Of a stretch of 64,000 bases of DNA, positions 1-8,931 are shown in pieces. This DNA comes from Phaeobacter sp. G2 (GTDB lineage: Bacteria > Pseudomonadota > Alphaproteobacteria > Rhodobacterales > Rhodobacteraceae): the NCBI GenBank assembly GCA_025163595.1, contig CP104100.1, positions 682,001-746,000 on the forward strand. Reading direction: 5' to 3'. The translations under genes were made by a program, and so were the position numbers. The notes beneath the pieces are model-generated. The model was given only the letters and a program-made list of their open reading frames with translations. It made no database searches and was not told where the DNA came from. Position 1 is the stretch's first letter. The number at the start of each line of letters is the position of its first letter.

Positions 1-1
1 A

Positions 2-1615
2 ATTGCTGTTCCGGTTGCTTTCCCGATTGGTGCAGAAACCGAGCTGGAAGGCCTGGTTGACCTGGTCACCATGGAAGAATGGCTGTGGCAGGGTGAAGAC
101 CTTGGTGCCTCCTGGATCAAAGCCCCCATCCGCGACAGCTTGAAAGAGCTGGCCGACGAATGGCGTGCGAAAATGATCGAGAACGCCGTCGAGCAAGACG
201 ACGACGCCATGGAAGCCTACCTGGAAGGTGAAGAGCCCGACGTTCCAACTCTGCGTAAACTGCTGCGCAAGGGTACTCTGGCGCTGGCATTTGTGCCTGT
301 TCTGGGTGGGTCTGCCTTCAAAAACAAAGGTGTTCAGCCGCTGCTGAATGCTGTGATCGACTATCTGCCCAGCCCGCTGGACGTTGTTGATTACATGGGC
401 TTCAAACCAGGTGACGAAACAGAAACCCGTGACATCCCCCGCCGCGCGGATGATGACATGGCCTTCTCTGGCCTGGCGTTCAAAATCATGAACGACCCCT
501 TTGTTGGCTCGCTGACCTTCACCCGGATCTATTCCGGTGTTCTGAACAAAGGCGACACCCTGCTGAACTCGACCAAAGGTCGTAAAGAGCGGGTTGGCCG
601 GATGATGATGATGCACTCGAATGACCGTGAGGAAATCACGGAAGCATTCGCGGGCGACATTATCGCGCTGGCAGGTCTGAAAGACACCACCACAGGTGAC
701 ACGCTCTGCGCCGTCAACGATCCGGTGGTTCTGGAAACCATGACCTTCCCCGATCCGGTTATCGAGATCGCGGTTGAGCCCAAGACCAAAGCCGACCAAG
801 AGAAAATGTCTCAAGGTCTGGGTCGTCTGGCTGCTGAAGATCCATCCTTCCGTGTGGAGACCGACATCGAGTCCGGTCAGACCATCATGAAGGGCATGGG
901 CGAACTGCACCTGGACATCCTGGTTGACCGTCTCAAGCGGGAATTCAAGGTTGAAGCCAACATTGGTGCGCCTCAGGTTGCCTACAGTGAAACCATCGGT
1001 CACGAAGTTGAACATACCTACACCCACAAGAAACAGTCGGGTGGTTCGGGTCAGTTCGGCGAAGTGAAGATGATCATCTCCCCCACCGAAGCAGGCGAAG
1101 GCTATTCCTTCGAATCCCGCATCGTTGGCGGCGCGGTTCCAAAAGAATACATCCCAGGTGTCGAAAAAGGCATCAACTCGGTGATGGATTCTGGCCCGCT
1201 TGCAGGCTTCCCTGTGATCGACTTCAAAGTTGCTCTGATCGACGGTAAGTTCCACGATGTGGACTCCTCGGTTCTGGCCTTTGAAATCGCCGCTCGGATG
1301 TGTATGCGTGAAGGCATGCGTCTTGCTGGCGCCAAGCTGCTTGAGCCTATCATGAAGGTGGAAGTGATCACGCCAGAAGAGTATACTGGTGGTATCATTG
1401 GTGATCTGACCTCCCGTCGTGGTCAGGTGTCCGGCCAGGAACCCCGTGGCAACGCGATTGCGATCGAAGCAAACGTGCCGCTGGCGAACATGTTCGGCTA
1501 CATTAACACCCTGCGTTCGATGAGCTCGGGCCGCGCCCAGTTCACCATGCAGTTCTCGCATTACGATCCCGTACCGCAGAACATCTCGGACGAAATCCAG
1601 GCAAAATTCGCGTAA
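2..1615 (+). CDS. fusA: Elongation factor G, C-terminal part (5' end cut by window)
   Basis: The reading frame is open from base 2, so the gene starts upstream and only its last 537 residues are here. EF-G is the cytosolic GTPase that drives translocation of tRNA and mRNA on the ribosome. The N-terminal P-loop part of the G domain lies outside the window. The visible part has the end of the G domain insert, domain II ([13 protein letters not shown]), domain III ([17 protein letters not shown]), domain IV (GGSGQFGEV) and domain V ([19 protein letters not shown], then [17 protein letters not shown]). The next gene is tuf, as in the classical str operon. Identity is certain; completeness cannot be judged. 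Confidence 0.98.
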   Translation: MAVPVAFPIGAETELEGLVDLVTMEEWLWQGEDLGASWIKAPIRDSLKELADEWRAKMIENAVEQDDDAMEAYLEGEEPDVPTLRKLLRKGTLALAFVPVLGGSAFKNKGVQPLLNAVIDYLPSPLDVVDYMGFKPGDETETRDIPRRADDDMAFSGLAFKIMNDPFVGSLTFTRIYSGVLNKGDTLLNSTKGRKERVGRMMMMHSNDREEITEAFAGDIIALAGLKDTTTGDTLCAVNDPVVLETMTFPDPVIEIAVEPKTKADQEKMSQGLGRLAAEDPSFRVETDIESGQTIMKGMGELHLDILVDRLKREFKVEANIGAPQVAYSETIGHEVEHTYTHKKQSGGSGQFGEVKMIISPTEAGEGYSFESRIVGGAVPKEYIPGVEKGINSVMDSGPLAGFPVIDFKVALIDGKFHDVDSSVLAFEIAARMCMREGMRLAGAKLLEPIMKVEVITPEEYTGGIIGDLTSRRGQVSGQEPRGNAIAIEANVPLANMFGYINTLRSMSSGRAQFTMQFSHYDPVPQNISDEIQAKFA

Positions 1616-1628
1616 GCGACAAGACATT

Positions 1629-1657
1629 GGAAGGGTCGCAATTATTGCGAGCCTTCC
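1629..1657 (+). other. Hairpin between fusA and tuf
   Basis: A near-perfect stem: GGAAGG, one unpaired G, TCGCAA, a TTA loop, TTGCGA, one unpaired G, CCTTCC. No T-tract follows, so it is not a typical intrinsic terminator. It ends about 20 bases before the tuf start codon and just before its ribosome-binding site. It may be an RNA processing or stability element that lets tuf be expressed above fusA; this is inference. Confidence 0.6.
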
Positions 1658-1678
1658 TCAATAACAAAGGAGGCCATC

Positions 1679-2854
1679 ATGGCTAAGGAAAAGTTTGAAC
1701 GTAATAAGCCACACGTCAACATCGGCACCATCGGCCACGTTGACCACGGTAAAACCACTCTGACCGCAGCGATCACCAAATACTTTGGTGACTTCAAAGC
1801 CTACGACCAGATCGACGGCGCACCAGAAGAAAAAGCCCGCGGCATCACCATCTCGACGGCGCACGTTGAGTATGAAACCGAGACTCGCCACTACGCGCAC
1901 GTCGACTGCCCCGGCCACGCTGACTATGTGAAAAACATGATCACCGGTGCGGCGCAGATGGATGGCGCCATCCTGGTTGTGAACGCGGCTGACGGCCCAA
2001 TGCCTCAGACCCGTGAGCACATCCTGCTGGGTCGCCAGGTTGGCATCCCTTACATGGTTGTCTTCATGAACAAAGTTGACCAGGTCGACGATGAAGAGCT
2101 GCTCGAGCTGGTTGAAATGGAAATCCGTGAGCTGCTGTCCAGCTACGAATATCCTGGCGACGATATTCCTATCATCGCAGGTTCCGCTCTGGCGGCGATG
2201 GAAGGCACCAGCCCTGAAATCGGCGAAGAGAAAATCAAAGAGCTGATGAAAGCCGTTGACGAGTATATCCCTACTCCTGCACGTGCCGTTGACCAGCCCT
2301 TCCTGATGCCTGTTGAAGACGTGTTCTCGATCTCTGGTCGTGGTACCGTTGTGACCGGCCGTGTTGAGCGTGGCGTGATCAATGTTGGCGACAGCATCGA
2401 AATCGTTGGCATCAAAGACACCCAGACCACCACCTGTACCGGTGTTGAAATGTTCCGCAAGCTGCTGGATCGCGGTGAAGCTGGCGACAACATCGGCGCC
2501 CTGCTGCGCGGTATCGACCGTGAAGCTGTTGAGCGTGGCCAGGTTCTGTGTGCACCTAAGTCGGTGAACCCACACACCAAATTCGAAGCCGAAGCCTATA
2601 TCCTGACCAAGGATGAAGGTGGTCGTCATACGCCGTTCTTCGCCAACTACCGTCCTCAGTTCTACTTCCGTACAACTGACGTCACCGGCACCGTGACCCT
2701 GCCCGAAGGCACCGAAATGGTTATGCCAGGCGACAACCTGAAGTTCGACGTTGAACTGATCGCCCCCATCGCGATGGAAGCCGGTCTGCGCTTTGCCATC
2801 CGCGAAGGCGGCCGCACCGTTGGTGCCGGCGTTGTGTCCAAAATCACCGAGTAA
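1679..2854 (+). CDS. tuf: Elongation factor Tu
   Basis: EF-Tu brings aminoacyl-tRNA to the ribosomal A site as a GTP complex. The protein has 391 residues, the usual alphaproteobacterial length. The P-loop GHVDHGKTT is at residues 19-27. It is followed by the switch I region (EEKARGITI), the switch II motif [11 protein letters not shown], the guanine-specificity motif NKVD, and beta-barrel domains 2 and 3 ending in [10 protein letters not shown]. The start is fixed by a strong AAAGGAGG site 7 bases upstream. It follows fusA by 63 bases and is followed by two hairpins and a terminator. Many alphaproteobacteria carry a second tuf elsewhere; the window cannot show that. Confidence 0.99.
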   Translation: MAKEKFERNKPHVNIGTIGHVDHGKTTLTAAITKYFGDFKAYDQIDGAPEEKARGITISTAHVEYETETRHYAHVDCPGHADYVKNMITGAAQMDGAILVVNAADGPMPQTREHILLGRQVGIPYMVVFMNKVDQVDDEELLELVEMEIRELLSSYEYPGDDIPIIAGSALAAMEGTSPEIGEEKIKELMKAVDEYIPTPARAVDQPFLMPVEDVFSISGRGTVVTGRVERGVINVGDSIEIVGIKDTQTTTCTGVEMFRKLLDRGEAGDNIGALLRGIDREAVERGQVLCAPKSVNPHTKFEAEAYILTKDEGGRHTPFFANYRPQFYFRTTDVTGTVTLPEGTEMVMPGDNLKFDVELIAPIAMEAGLRFAIREGGRTVGAGVVSKITE

Positions 2855-2921
2855 GGCCGAGTTTCCATAGGAAACTCTGGCCCGCGGTGACAGGGTATTC
2901 GCGCCAAGGCGCGAATGTCCC
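2855..2921 (+). other. Two tandem hairpins directly after the tuf stop codon
   Basis: The first hairpin (2855-2882) starts at the base after the stop codon. It pairs GGCC-GAGTTTCC with GGAAACTC-(T)-GGCC around an ATA loop. The second (2893-2921) pairs ATTCGCGC with GCGCGAAT and has a GGG/CCC base. Neither has a T-tract. They precede the real terminator at 2946-2973 and could protect the abundant tuf mRNA from 3' decay; that role is inferred. Confidence 0.6.
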
Positions 2922-2945
2922 GAAAATCACACAGGTGAATTCGAC

Positions 2946-2973
2946 AAAAGGGCGCCCCAGGGGCGCCCTTTTT
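2946..2973 (+). terminator. Intrinsic terminator of the str operon
   Basis: An 11-base stem (AAAAGGGCGCC with GGCGCCCTTTT) around CCAGG is followed by a T-tract. It closes the fusA-tuf unit and separates it from the orphan gene and the S10 operon. The A-tract on the other side means it could also work in reverse. Confidence 0.85.
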
Positions 2974-3115
2974 GCTTGTGAGAAATCCTAAATTTCCAAT
3001 CCTTACATAACCCAATTCAACAATTGCTACTCCGGCCTTTCAGGAACGAAATCGAGTTTCCTTTACTTGTTTCGAATTTTGGGGTGATACTGAACTGATC
3101 TAATGGGAGAGTGAA

Positions 3116-3715
3116 ATGCTTAAGATGCGCCTTCAAACCTTCATTAAGCTTTGCCATTTCGATCAGGTCGAGTTGGCAGGTGCACTTGACACCATGCTGA
3201 ATAGTCCAGGTGTTGGTCACAATTTCCATTGGTCTTTGAAGAAGGCCATTCATCAACATATTGAGGGTGCTTCCCCTGAAGAAATCGAAGAAATTTTGGA
3301 GACGCCAACTAAAGAAGCGGAACGTAAGTATAATAGAGCTGCTTTTGAGAACTTTATGGCAAAGTTTGGGAAGGCCAAACATATAGAAGTAGTTGATCAA
3401 GAGCGGGTCTACTCTGCACCCAACTTTGACATCGAGCTAAAAGTTGACCCTTGGTTTCGTACCTTCGAAAAGGGCCAGAGCCACCTGCACCTAGTTTGGG
3501 CGACACAAAAACCGGAACTCGCTCAAAGAATTGCAAACATAGGCTCTCTAATTTTGCTTGATTCCTTCAAGGGAACAGCATTGGGGAATTCCAGGTTCTG
3601 CATCATGGATCTTGTGAAGCCTAAAAGGTACTCAGACAAGACGATCTCAGACAAAACCAAGCTGGCTTTGGAGTTGGCGTGCCGTTCAATTGAGACTTGT
3701 GCCAAACTTGTATGA
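3116..3715 (+). CDS. Hypothetical protein, orphan between tuf and rpsJ
   Basis: A 199-residue protein whose family I do not recognise. A good GGGAG site lies 6 bases before the ATG. It looks soluble: there is no signal peptide or membrane segment, and it is rich in charged helices, for example EGASPEEIEEIL around residues 51-62 and KEAERKYNRAAFENFM around 68-83. A second half, from about residue 95 on, looks like mixed alpha/beta (FDIELKVDPWF, then a stretch containing GSLILLDSF). Base composition and codon use are clearly more AT-rich than in the flanking ribosomal genes (many AAA, TTT, ATT, GAA codons). This suggests acquisition. It stands alone after the tuf terminator and ahead of a hairpin-rich leader of rpsJ. 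No function can be assigned. Confidence 0.7.
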   Translation: MLKMRLQTFIKLCHFDQVELAGALDTMLNSPGVGHNFHWSLKKAIHQHIEGASPEEIEEILETPTKEAERKYNRAAFENFMAKFGKAKHIEVVDQERVYSAPNFDIELKVDPWFRTFEKGQSHLHLVWATQKPELAQRIANIGSLILLDSFKGTALGNSRFCIMDLVKPKRYSDKTISDKTKLALELACRSIETCAKLV

Positions 3716-3783
3716 GGCGTGCATTTGTTTGCATTGGTCGACCGTAACAAACCCCAAACCCACCGTCCGCCCCTTAGGCAACT

Positions 3784-3879
3784 GTTTCGCGCGCGAAACG
3801 TCTTGCCCCATGGGCCATTCAGGCGTATAGGGCGCTAGTTCCCTGGTGGAACAACAAGGCGGGGTGATTCCCGCCTTTT
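3784..3879 (+). promoter_or_regulatory. Hairpin-rich leader of the S10 operon (possible attenuator)
   Basis: Three hairpins lie between the orphan gene and rpsJ. There is a perfect 16-base palindrome GTTTCGCGCGCGAAAC (3784-3799) and a GTTCC/GGAAC hairpin (3838-3852). The third is a terminator-like stem AAGGCGGG/CCCGCCTT followed by two more T (3856-3879), about 70 bases before rpsJ. It may terminate the upstream orphan, or form an attenuator for the ribosomal operon. S10 leaders in gammaproteobacteria are regulated by L4, but I cannot match this structure to that one. Confidence 0.45.
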
Positions 3880-3949
3880 GGGTTCGATGAGGGTAAGCGG
3901 TGGTCGCTGCCCCTCCTCTCAACCCCCACGCCTAGATAAAGGCTGACTA

Positions 3950-4264
3950 ATGCAAAGCCAAAATATCCGTATTCGGCTCAAGGCATTTGACTATCGTGTA
4001 CTGGACGCCAGCACACAAGAGATCGTCAACACTGCCAAGCGGACCGGCGCGACTGTTCGCGGCCCGATCCCACTGCCAAACAAGATCGAGAAATTCACCG
4101 TTCTGCGTGGTCCCCACGTTGACAAGAAATCTCGTGACCAGTTCGAGATCCGTACGCACAAGCGTATGCTCGACATCGTTGATCCGACCCCCCAGACCGT
4201 GGACGCGCTGATGAAGCTCGACCTGGCCGCTGGTGTGGACGTCGAGATCAAACTGCAATCTTAA
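3950..4264 (+). CDS. rpsJ: 30S ribosomal protein S10
   Basis: S10 is a 104-residue component of the 30S head, and as NusE it is also a transcription antitermination factor. The sequence shows [14 protein letters not shown] at the start, then [20 protein letters not shown] and the characteristic [12 protein letters not shown]. It is the first gene of the S10 operon and is followed 18 bases later by rplC. In the classical order it would directly follow tuf; here an orphan gene and a structured leader lie between. Length and motifs are normal for the family. Confidence 0.98.
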   Translation: MQSQNIRIRLKAFDYRVLDASTQEIVNTAKRTGATVRGPIPLPNKIEKFTVLRGPHVDKKSRDQFEIRTHKRMLDIVDPTPQTVDALMKLDLAAGVDVEIKLQS

Positions 4265-4282
4265 GAACGGAGGGTATAAATA

Positions 4283-4993
4283 ATGCGCTCTGGTATTATT
4301 GCAAAAAAAGTCGGCATGACTCGTTTGTTCATGGAAGATGGTCAGCAGATCCCTGTGACCGTTCTTCACCTGGACGGGCTGCAGGTTGTGTCTCAGCGTA
4401 CCGATGACAAAGACGGCTACACAGCTGTTCAGCTCGGTGCGGGTTCCGCTAAGGTCAAGCGCGTCTCCAAGGCGATGCGTGGTCACTTTGCGGCCTCCAA
4501 GGTAGAGCCCAAGCGTAAGCTCGTGGAATTCCGCGTGCCTGCTGATGCTCTCATCGAAGTCGGCGCCGAAATCTCGGCCGAGCACTTCCTGGCAGGTCAA
4601 AAAGTTGACGTGACCGGTACATCCATCGGTAAAGGTTTTGCCGGTGCGATGAAGCGCTGGAACTTTGGTGGTCTGCGCGCGACACACGGTGTTTCGATTT
4701 CGCACCGTTCGCACGGTTCCACTGGCCAGTGTCAGGATCCCGGTAAGGTTTTCAAAGGCAAGAAGATGGCTGGTCACATGGGTGCTGCCCGCGTAACCAC
4801 ACAGAACCTGGAAGTCGTCAAAACTGACGCCGACCGTGGTCTGGTCTTCATCAAAGGCGCCGTACCTGGTCCAAAGTCTGGCTGGGTCACCGTCAAGGAT
4901 GCCGTGAAGAAGAAAGCTCCTGAAGGTCTTCCCTTCCCAGCTGGTATCAAAGCCGCTGCGAGCGAAGCCCCTGCGGAAGGTGGTGAAGCATGA
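4283..4993 (+). CDS. rplC: 50S ribosomal protein L3
   Basis: L3 is an early assembly protein that reaches the peptidyl transferase centre. The 236 residues start with [16 protein letters not shown]. They contain the loop [20 protein letters not shown], whose glutamine is the usual methylation site. The C-terminal tail after the conserved core is long and Ala/Glu-rich (ending APAEGGEA), a common alphaproteobacterial extension. A GGAGGG site precedes the ATG. The stop overlaps the start of rplD (ATGA), suggesting translational coupling. Confidence 0.98.
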   Translation: MRSGIIAKKVGMTRLFMEDGQQIPVTVLHLDGLQVVSQRTDDKDGYTAVQLGAGSAKVKRVSKAMRGHFAASKVEPKRKLVEFRVPADALIEVGAEISAEHFLAGQKVDVTGTSIGKGFAGAMKRWNFGGLRATHGVSISHRSHGSTGQCQDPGKVFKGKKMAGHMGAARVTTQNLEVVKTDADRGLVFIKGAVPGPKSGWVTVKDAVKKKAPEGLPFPAGIKAAASEAPAEGGEA

Positions 4994-5607
4994 AACTTGA
5001 TGTGATGAATCTCGACGGCAGCAAAGCTGGCGACATCGAGCTGAACGCTGACCTCTTTGGTCTGGAGCCACGTGCGGACATTCTGCACCGTGTGGTCCGC
5101 TGGCAGCGTAACAACGCACAGGCCGGTACCCACAAGGTAAAGACCCGTTCGGAAGTCAAATACTCGACCAAGAAGATCTATCGTCAGAAAGGCACCGGCG
5201 GCGCACGTCACGGCGCACGTTCTGCTCCGATCTTCCGCGGTGGTGGTATCTACAAAGGCCCCGTTGTGCGTTCGCACGGCCACGAGCTGACCAAAAAGTT
5301 CCGTAAGCTGGGTCTGCGTCACGCACTCTCCGCCAAGGCGAAAGCCGGTGAACTGGTGGTGATCTCTGACGCTGCTGCCGAAGGCAAAACCGGTGCTCTG
5401 GCCAAACAGGTTGCAAACCTGGGCTGGAAGCGCGCGCTGGTCATCGACGGTGCCGAAGTAAACGCAGGCTTCCTGAAAGCCTCGCGCAACATTGAAGGTC
5501 TGGATATCCTGCCAACAATGGGTGCGAACGTTTACGACATCCTGAAGCGTGACACCCTGGTTATCACCAAGGCTGGTCTCGAAGCACTGGAGGCTCGTTT
5601 GAAATGA
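4990..5607 (+). CDS. rplD: 50S ribosomal protein L4
   Basis: A 205-residue L4, a component of the 50S exit tunnel. It shows the tunnel-loop region [20 protein letters not shown] and the C-terminal domain with [22 protein letters not shown]. In some bacteria L4 also represses its own operon by binding the S10 leader. Whether that happens here is unknown, but the rpsJ leader is structured. It overlaps both neighbours by four bases (ATGA at 4990-4993 and at 5604-5607). Confidence 0.98.
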   Translation: MKLDVMNLDGSKAGDIELNADLFGLEPRADILHRVVRWQRNNAQAGTHKVKTRSEVKYSTKKIYRQKGTGGARHGARSAPIFRGGGIYKGPVVRSHGHELTKKFRKLGLRHALSAKAKAGELVVISDAAAEGKTGALAKQVANLGWKRALVIDGAEVNAGFLKASRNIEGLDILPTMGANVYDILKRDTLVITKAGLEALEARLK

Positions 5608-5900
5608 ACGCTAAAGCAGAACACTACGACGTGATCCGCAAGCCGATCATCACCGAGAAAACCACCATGGCATCCGAAAACGGTGCGGTTGTTTTTGAAG
5701 TTGCGATCGACAGCAACAAACCCCAGATCAAAGAAGCTGTTGAAAGCCTCTTTGGTGTGAAAGTGAAGGCGGTCAACACCACCATCACCAAGGGTAAGCA
5801 AAAGCGGTTCCGCGGCCAGATTGGCCGTCGCAAAGACGTGAAAAAAGCCTATGTGACGCTCGAAGAGGGCAACACAATCGACGTGTCCACCGGACTCTGA
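5604..5900 (+). CDS. rplW: 50S ribosomal protein L23
   Basis: A 98-residue L23, which sits at the tunnel exit and serves as docking site for trigger factor and SRP. The start [17 protein letters not shown] and the core [20 protein letters not shown] are typical. It overlaps rplD by ATGA. Unusually, a strong intrinsic terminator follows 24 bases after its stop. Transcription of the first four S10-operon genes therefore probably ends here rather than running into rplB. Confidence 0.98.
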   Translation: MNAKAEHYDVIRKPIITEKTTMASENGAVVFEVAIDSNKPQIKEAVESLFGVKVKAVNTTITKGKQKRFRGQIGRRKDVKKAYVTLEEGNTIDVSTGL

Positions 5901-5924
5901 GACTTAGGTTCTTTTAAAATGGAG

Positions 5925-5954
5925 AGGCCCTCGCGCAAGCGAGGGCCTTTTTTT
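5925..5954 (+). terminator. Intrinsic terminator after rplW
   Basis: A perfect 10-base stem AGGCCCTCGC/GCGAGGGCCT with a GCAA tetraloop, followed by seven T. It splits the S10 operon between rplW and rplB, exactly where the hydrolase orphan is inserted. Confidence 0.92.
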
Positions 5955-5981
5955 GTTGAGCAGAAGGCGAAGAGCCCTAAT

Positions 5982-6011
5982 ATGTCAGAATTGAATCCAG
6001 CCATGTATTGA
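5982..6011 (+). CDS. Possible 9-codon upstream ORF overlapping the hydrolase start
   Basis: A short frame MSELNPAMY ends in TGA at 6009-6011. Its last base is the first base of the likely ATG of the hydrolase (TGATG). The arrangement resembles translational coupling of a leader peptide to a downstream gene that lacks a clear ribosome-binding site of its own. A weak AAGGCG lies about 12 bases before the ATG. It may be chance. Confidence 0.25.
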   Translation: MSELNPAMY

Positions 6012-7480
6012 TGGGGAACATTTTGAGTCTCGAGTATTGGTTTAGAACCTCCGCTATGGTCCCAATTGCCATGCGAGGGCAGAACACCGCAGTTGTATTT
6101 TTGCACGGTATTCGAAGTCATTGTGACGACGCATTTAAGCTAGAGTGGGGGGATATGCATTTTTGGGATCTCATTAAAGATCTCCATCCATTTGGTGACA
6201 GTAGCTTCTTTGCGTTTAATTATGGTAGATTCGATCCTTTCCATTTCACCGAAGGGCGACGTCTAAATCAGACTCTAATAAACCTTTCTAGAGAAATGTA
6301 TGGTCACCTTGTAAATTTTAGAAATGTCATACTTGTTGGCCACAGTCAGGGAGGTCTAGTGGCAAAGATGTATGCCTGCTCCTATGGGGCGCAGTCTACA
6401 TCTGAACAGTCGGTGTTGGTTGTTTCATTGCATACCCCGCACCGAAACAGGAGCCTTCTTGTAATGCGGCATACAAAGAACAAAATTTGGCATGACAGAG
6501 ACCGTTTTTTTGTACCACATCTGTTTTGCGCAAGTTTTGCTGACAATATCGTAAAGCCAGACCACGCAATAGATGGAACGCTGGATAATCCTTTTGTTAC
6601 CCATGATGATTTCTACAAGCACCTAGGGCACAGTCACTTGAGCAAAGCTCCCAATAAAGACTTAGTAGAAGCGATCTGCAATAAGTCTCGCGAATTTTTA
6701 AGCTCAGGTTACTCATTTCCAGGAATAGACATACAAACCAAACTAAAAAAGAGAGACTCTTTTGTATTGCAATTTTCCAGGTCCGAGCAAAAAATATCAA
6801 AGTTGTGTCGATCGGGTGGACGTAGACGTGCGGCTCCCTCACTTGCAGGGCAGCAGGTTGAAAGTGTAGCTCTTCGTTGCCCAACGCATATTGCCAAAGA
6901 AAAAAAGCTATCAGCGGGTGAGGGGGGGGTGAAAATTGAAGTGATTGATTTGGACAATTACTTTTCCATTGGAGTTAATGATGTCGTCGATCTGGTGTGT
7001 GAGGAAGCGGCTGCGGACTACGGAGAAATTTTGTTCGATCCATTCGATTTTCAAAAGTCCGTTCTTCTTAAAAACGAAGATTTCTGCTCTCTATTCATGG
7101 AAGAGCTTCGATTGAATGGGCAAAATCTGTGCCGACAGATACAAGACAGCACGATTAAGTTGACGTATCAATGTTATGACAGCGCGGTCCACAAATTCTG
7201 GAATATCACCATACATAGACTGTACGCTGATTTGACGGATGTCAGAAAACCTAAGCCGACTAGGTTCAGACAGGTTGTAGAGAAGGTTTGTCGTCATTTT
7301 GGGTCGACACCCTACCATACACACAAAGAAATCTATGCGAGGTTTAAGATGGAGTTCTCCCAATTCCATTGGGTTCCTGAGGTGAGGTCTGTTGATGTTC
7401 TAATTTCTCATCTATTTAGAACGGATGGTGAATTGTATGGCTTGGATCGGGATATTTCCAGTATGTTAGCAAGGGTGTAG
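6011..7480 (+). CDS. Alpha/beta-hydrolase (lipase-like) with unknown C-terminal domain, orphan inside the S10 operon
   Basis: A 489-residue protein with an N-terminal serine-hydrolase domain. It has a FLHGI oxyanion strand, the nucleophile elbow VILVGHSQGGLVAKMY with Ser112, and a late GHSHLSKAP segment with the likely catalytic His at about residue 207 or 209. This pattern is seen in lipases of the DUF676/SERAC1 kind. Residues from about 290 to 489 form a second part I do not recognise, rich in helices and aromatic residues (SQFHWVPEVRS). No signal peptide or clear membrane segment is visible. Codon use is strongly AT-rich compared with the ribosomal genes on both sides, and it sits alone between rplW and rplB. 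The start is uncertain: no good ribosome-binding site is seen, and ATG at 6056 or 6071 is possible. A substrate cannot be named. Confidence 0.75.
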   Translation: MGNILSLEYWFRTSAMVPIAMRGQNTAVVFLHGIRSHCDDAFKLEWGDMHFWDLIKDLHPFGDSSFFAFNYGRFDPFHFTEGRRLNQTLINLSREMYGHLVNFRNVILVGHSQGGLVAKMYACSYGAQSTSEQSVLVVSLHTPHRNRSLLVMRHTKNKIWHDRDRFFVPHLFCASFADNIVKPDHAIDGTLDNPFVTHDDFYKHLGHSHLSKAPNKDLVEAICNKSREFLSSGYSFPGIDIQTKLKKRDSFVLQFSRSEQKISKLCRSGGRRRAAPSLAGQQVESVALRCPTHIAKEKKLSAGEGGVKIEVIDLDNYFSIGVNDVVDLVCEEAAADYGEILFDPFDFQKSVLLKNEDFCSLFMEELRLNGQNLCRQIQDSTIKLTYQCYDSAVHKFWNITIHRLYADLTDVRKPKPTRFRQVVEKVCRHFGSTPYHTHKEIYARFKMEFSQFHWVPEVRSVDVLISHLFRTDGELYGLDRDISSMLARV

Positions 7481-7803
7481 CCTTAGAGAGTAAGGGGCGC
7501 TCCTGAATTGCAGTCCACTGGCAAAAAGACGAAGCGATTTTCAGAGGGATCTCTATGGACAACCCTTCTGACAGGTGATAATTCCCAGAAATCCTACTGG
7601 CCTCAGATTCGTTCTGGGGCCGTTATCTTTGTGGGATGACATGAGCTGGGGACCTTCGGGGCCCTAAAGACTGGCCACCTTAGTAGTCATTGTCCAATAG
7701 GGACAGGCGGACGGGGGGCTTACACATAGCGGGTCCAAAGACAAAAACCTAAGGATCCGCAGCGATGGGGAAACCCATCGTAGCTAAACGGAAGACAGAA
7801 AGC
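7481..7803 (+). promoter_or_regulatory. Leader region of the rplB operon with several hairpins
   Basis: This 323-base gap should hold the promoter of the rplB part of the S10 operon, because a terminator follows rplW. I see three stems. CCCAGAA pairs with TTCTGGG (7584-7618). A GGG-ACC / GGG-CCC stem lies at about 7647-7663. A perfect hairpin CGATGGG-GAAA-CCCATCG (7763-7780) carries a GNRA tetraloop, 23 bases before the L2 start. No clear -35/-10 pair was identified with confidence. Confidence 0.45.
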
Positions 7804-8646
7804 ATGGCACTTAAGTCGTATAAGCCGACGACGCCGGGCCAGCGTGGGCTGGTTCTGATCGACCGTTCGGAGCTTTGGAAAGGGCGTCCGGTTAAATCTC
7901 TCACTGAGGGTTTGACCAAAAAGGGCGGCCGGAACAACACCGGACGGATTACGATGCGCCGCAAAGGTGGCGGGGCAAAACGCCTCTATCGTATCGTCGA
8001 TTTCAAACGTAACAAATTCGATATTGCGGCAACCGTTGAACGGATCGAGTATGACCCGAACCGGACCGCGTTTATCGCTCTGATCAAATACGAAGATGGT
8101 GAGCAGGCCTATATCCTGGCGCCTCAGCGTCTTGGCGTTGGTGACAAGGTCATTGCTTCAGCAAAGGCAGACATCAAGCCCGGCAACACAATGCCTTTCT
8201 CTGGCATGCCGATTGGTACCATCATTCACAACATCGAAATGAAGCCCGGCAAAGGCGGCCAGATCGCCCGTGCAGCCGGTACCTACGCTCAGTTCGTTGG
8301 TCGTGACGGTGGCTACGCTCAGATCCGCCTGTCCTCGGGCGAGCTGCGTCTGGTGCGTCAGGAATGCCTGGCCACAGTTGGTGCCGTGTCGAACCCCGAC
8401 AACTCCAACCAGAACTTTGGTAAAGCGGGCCGCATGCGTCACAAGGGCATCCGCCCTTCGGTACGTGGTGTTGTCATGAACCCGATCGATCACCCACACG
8501 GTGGTGGTGAAGGTCGTACCTCTGGTGGTCGTCACCCGGTAACCCCATGGGGTAAGCCGACCAAAGGTAAGCGCACCCGTAACAAAAACAAAGCGTCGCA
8601 AAAGCTGATTATCCGCTCGCGTCACGCCAAGAAGAAGGGACGTTAA
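7804..8646 (+). CDS. rplB: 50S ribosomal protein L2
   Basis: L2 is needed for subunit joining and peptidyl transferase activity. I place the start at 7804, giving 280 residues that begin [17 protein letters not shown], the family's usual N-terminus, with GGAAG 9 bases upstream. A longer frame from 7765 would start inside the GNRA hairpin and is not supported. Conserved parts include [17 protein letters not shown] and the C-terminal [21 protein letters not shown]. It opens the second S10-operon block (rplB-rpsS-rplV-rpsC-rplP). Confidence 0.97.
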   Translation: MALKSYKPTTPGQRGLVLIDRSELWKGRPVKSLTEGLTKKGGRNNTGRITMRRKGGGAKRLYRIVDFKRNKFDIAATVERIEYDPNRTAFIALIKYEDGEQAYILAPQRLGVGDKVIASAKADIKPGNTMPFSGMPIGTIIHNIEMKPGKGGQIARAAGTYAQFVGRDGGYAQIRLSSGELRLVRQECLATVGAVSNPDNSNQNFGKAGRMRHKGIRPSVRGVVMNPIDHPHGGGEGRTSGGRHPVTPWGKPTKGKRTRNKNKASQKLIIRSRHAKKKGR

Positions 8647-8649
8647 TTT

Positions 8650-8928
8650 ATGTCTCGCTCTGTATGGAAAGGTCCTTTTGTCGACAGCTACGTGCTTAAA
8701 AAAGCCGAAGCTGCGCGCGAGTCGGGCCGTAATGATGTCATCAAAATCTGGTCTCGTCGTTCCACCATTCTGCCCCAGTTCGTGGGTCTGACATTTGGTG
8801 TTTACAACGGCCACAAGCACATTCCCGTAAACGTCTCGGAAGACATGATTGGTCAGAAGTTTGGTGAGTATTCGCCAACGCGCACCTATTATGGTCACGC
8901 CGCTGACAAAAAAGCGAAGCGGAAATAA
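8650..8928 (+). CDS. rpsS: 30S ribosomal protein S19
   Basis: A 92-residue S19, a 30S head protein near the A-site finger. It shows [20 protein letters not shown], the segment [20 protein letters not shown] and the C-terminal [18 protein letters not shown]. It lies three bases after rplB and three bases before rplV, so it is tightly packed in one transcript. Length is normal for the family. Confidence 0.98.
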   Translation: MSRSVWKGPFVDSYVLKKAEAARESGRNDVIKIWSRRSTILPQFVGLTFGVYNGHKHIPVNVSEDMIGQKFGEYSPTRTYYGHAADKKAKRK

Positions 8929-8931
8929 GTC

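Noticed and set aside
1658..2629. Long minus-strand frame opposite tuf (323 codons)
   Set aside because: Antisense shadow of EF-Tu. Long open frames opposite high-GC genes are common, and the product has no motif or ribosome-binding site.
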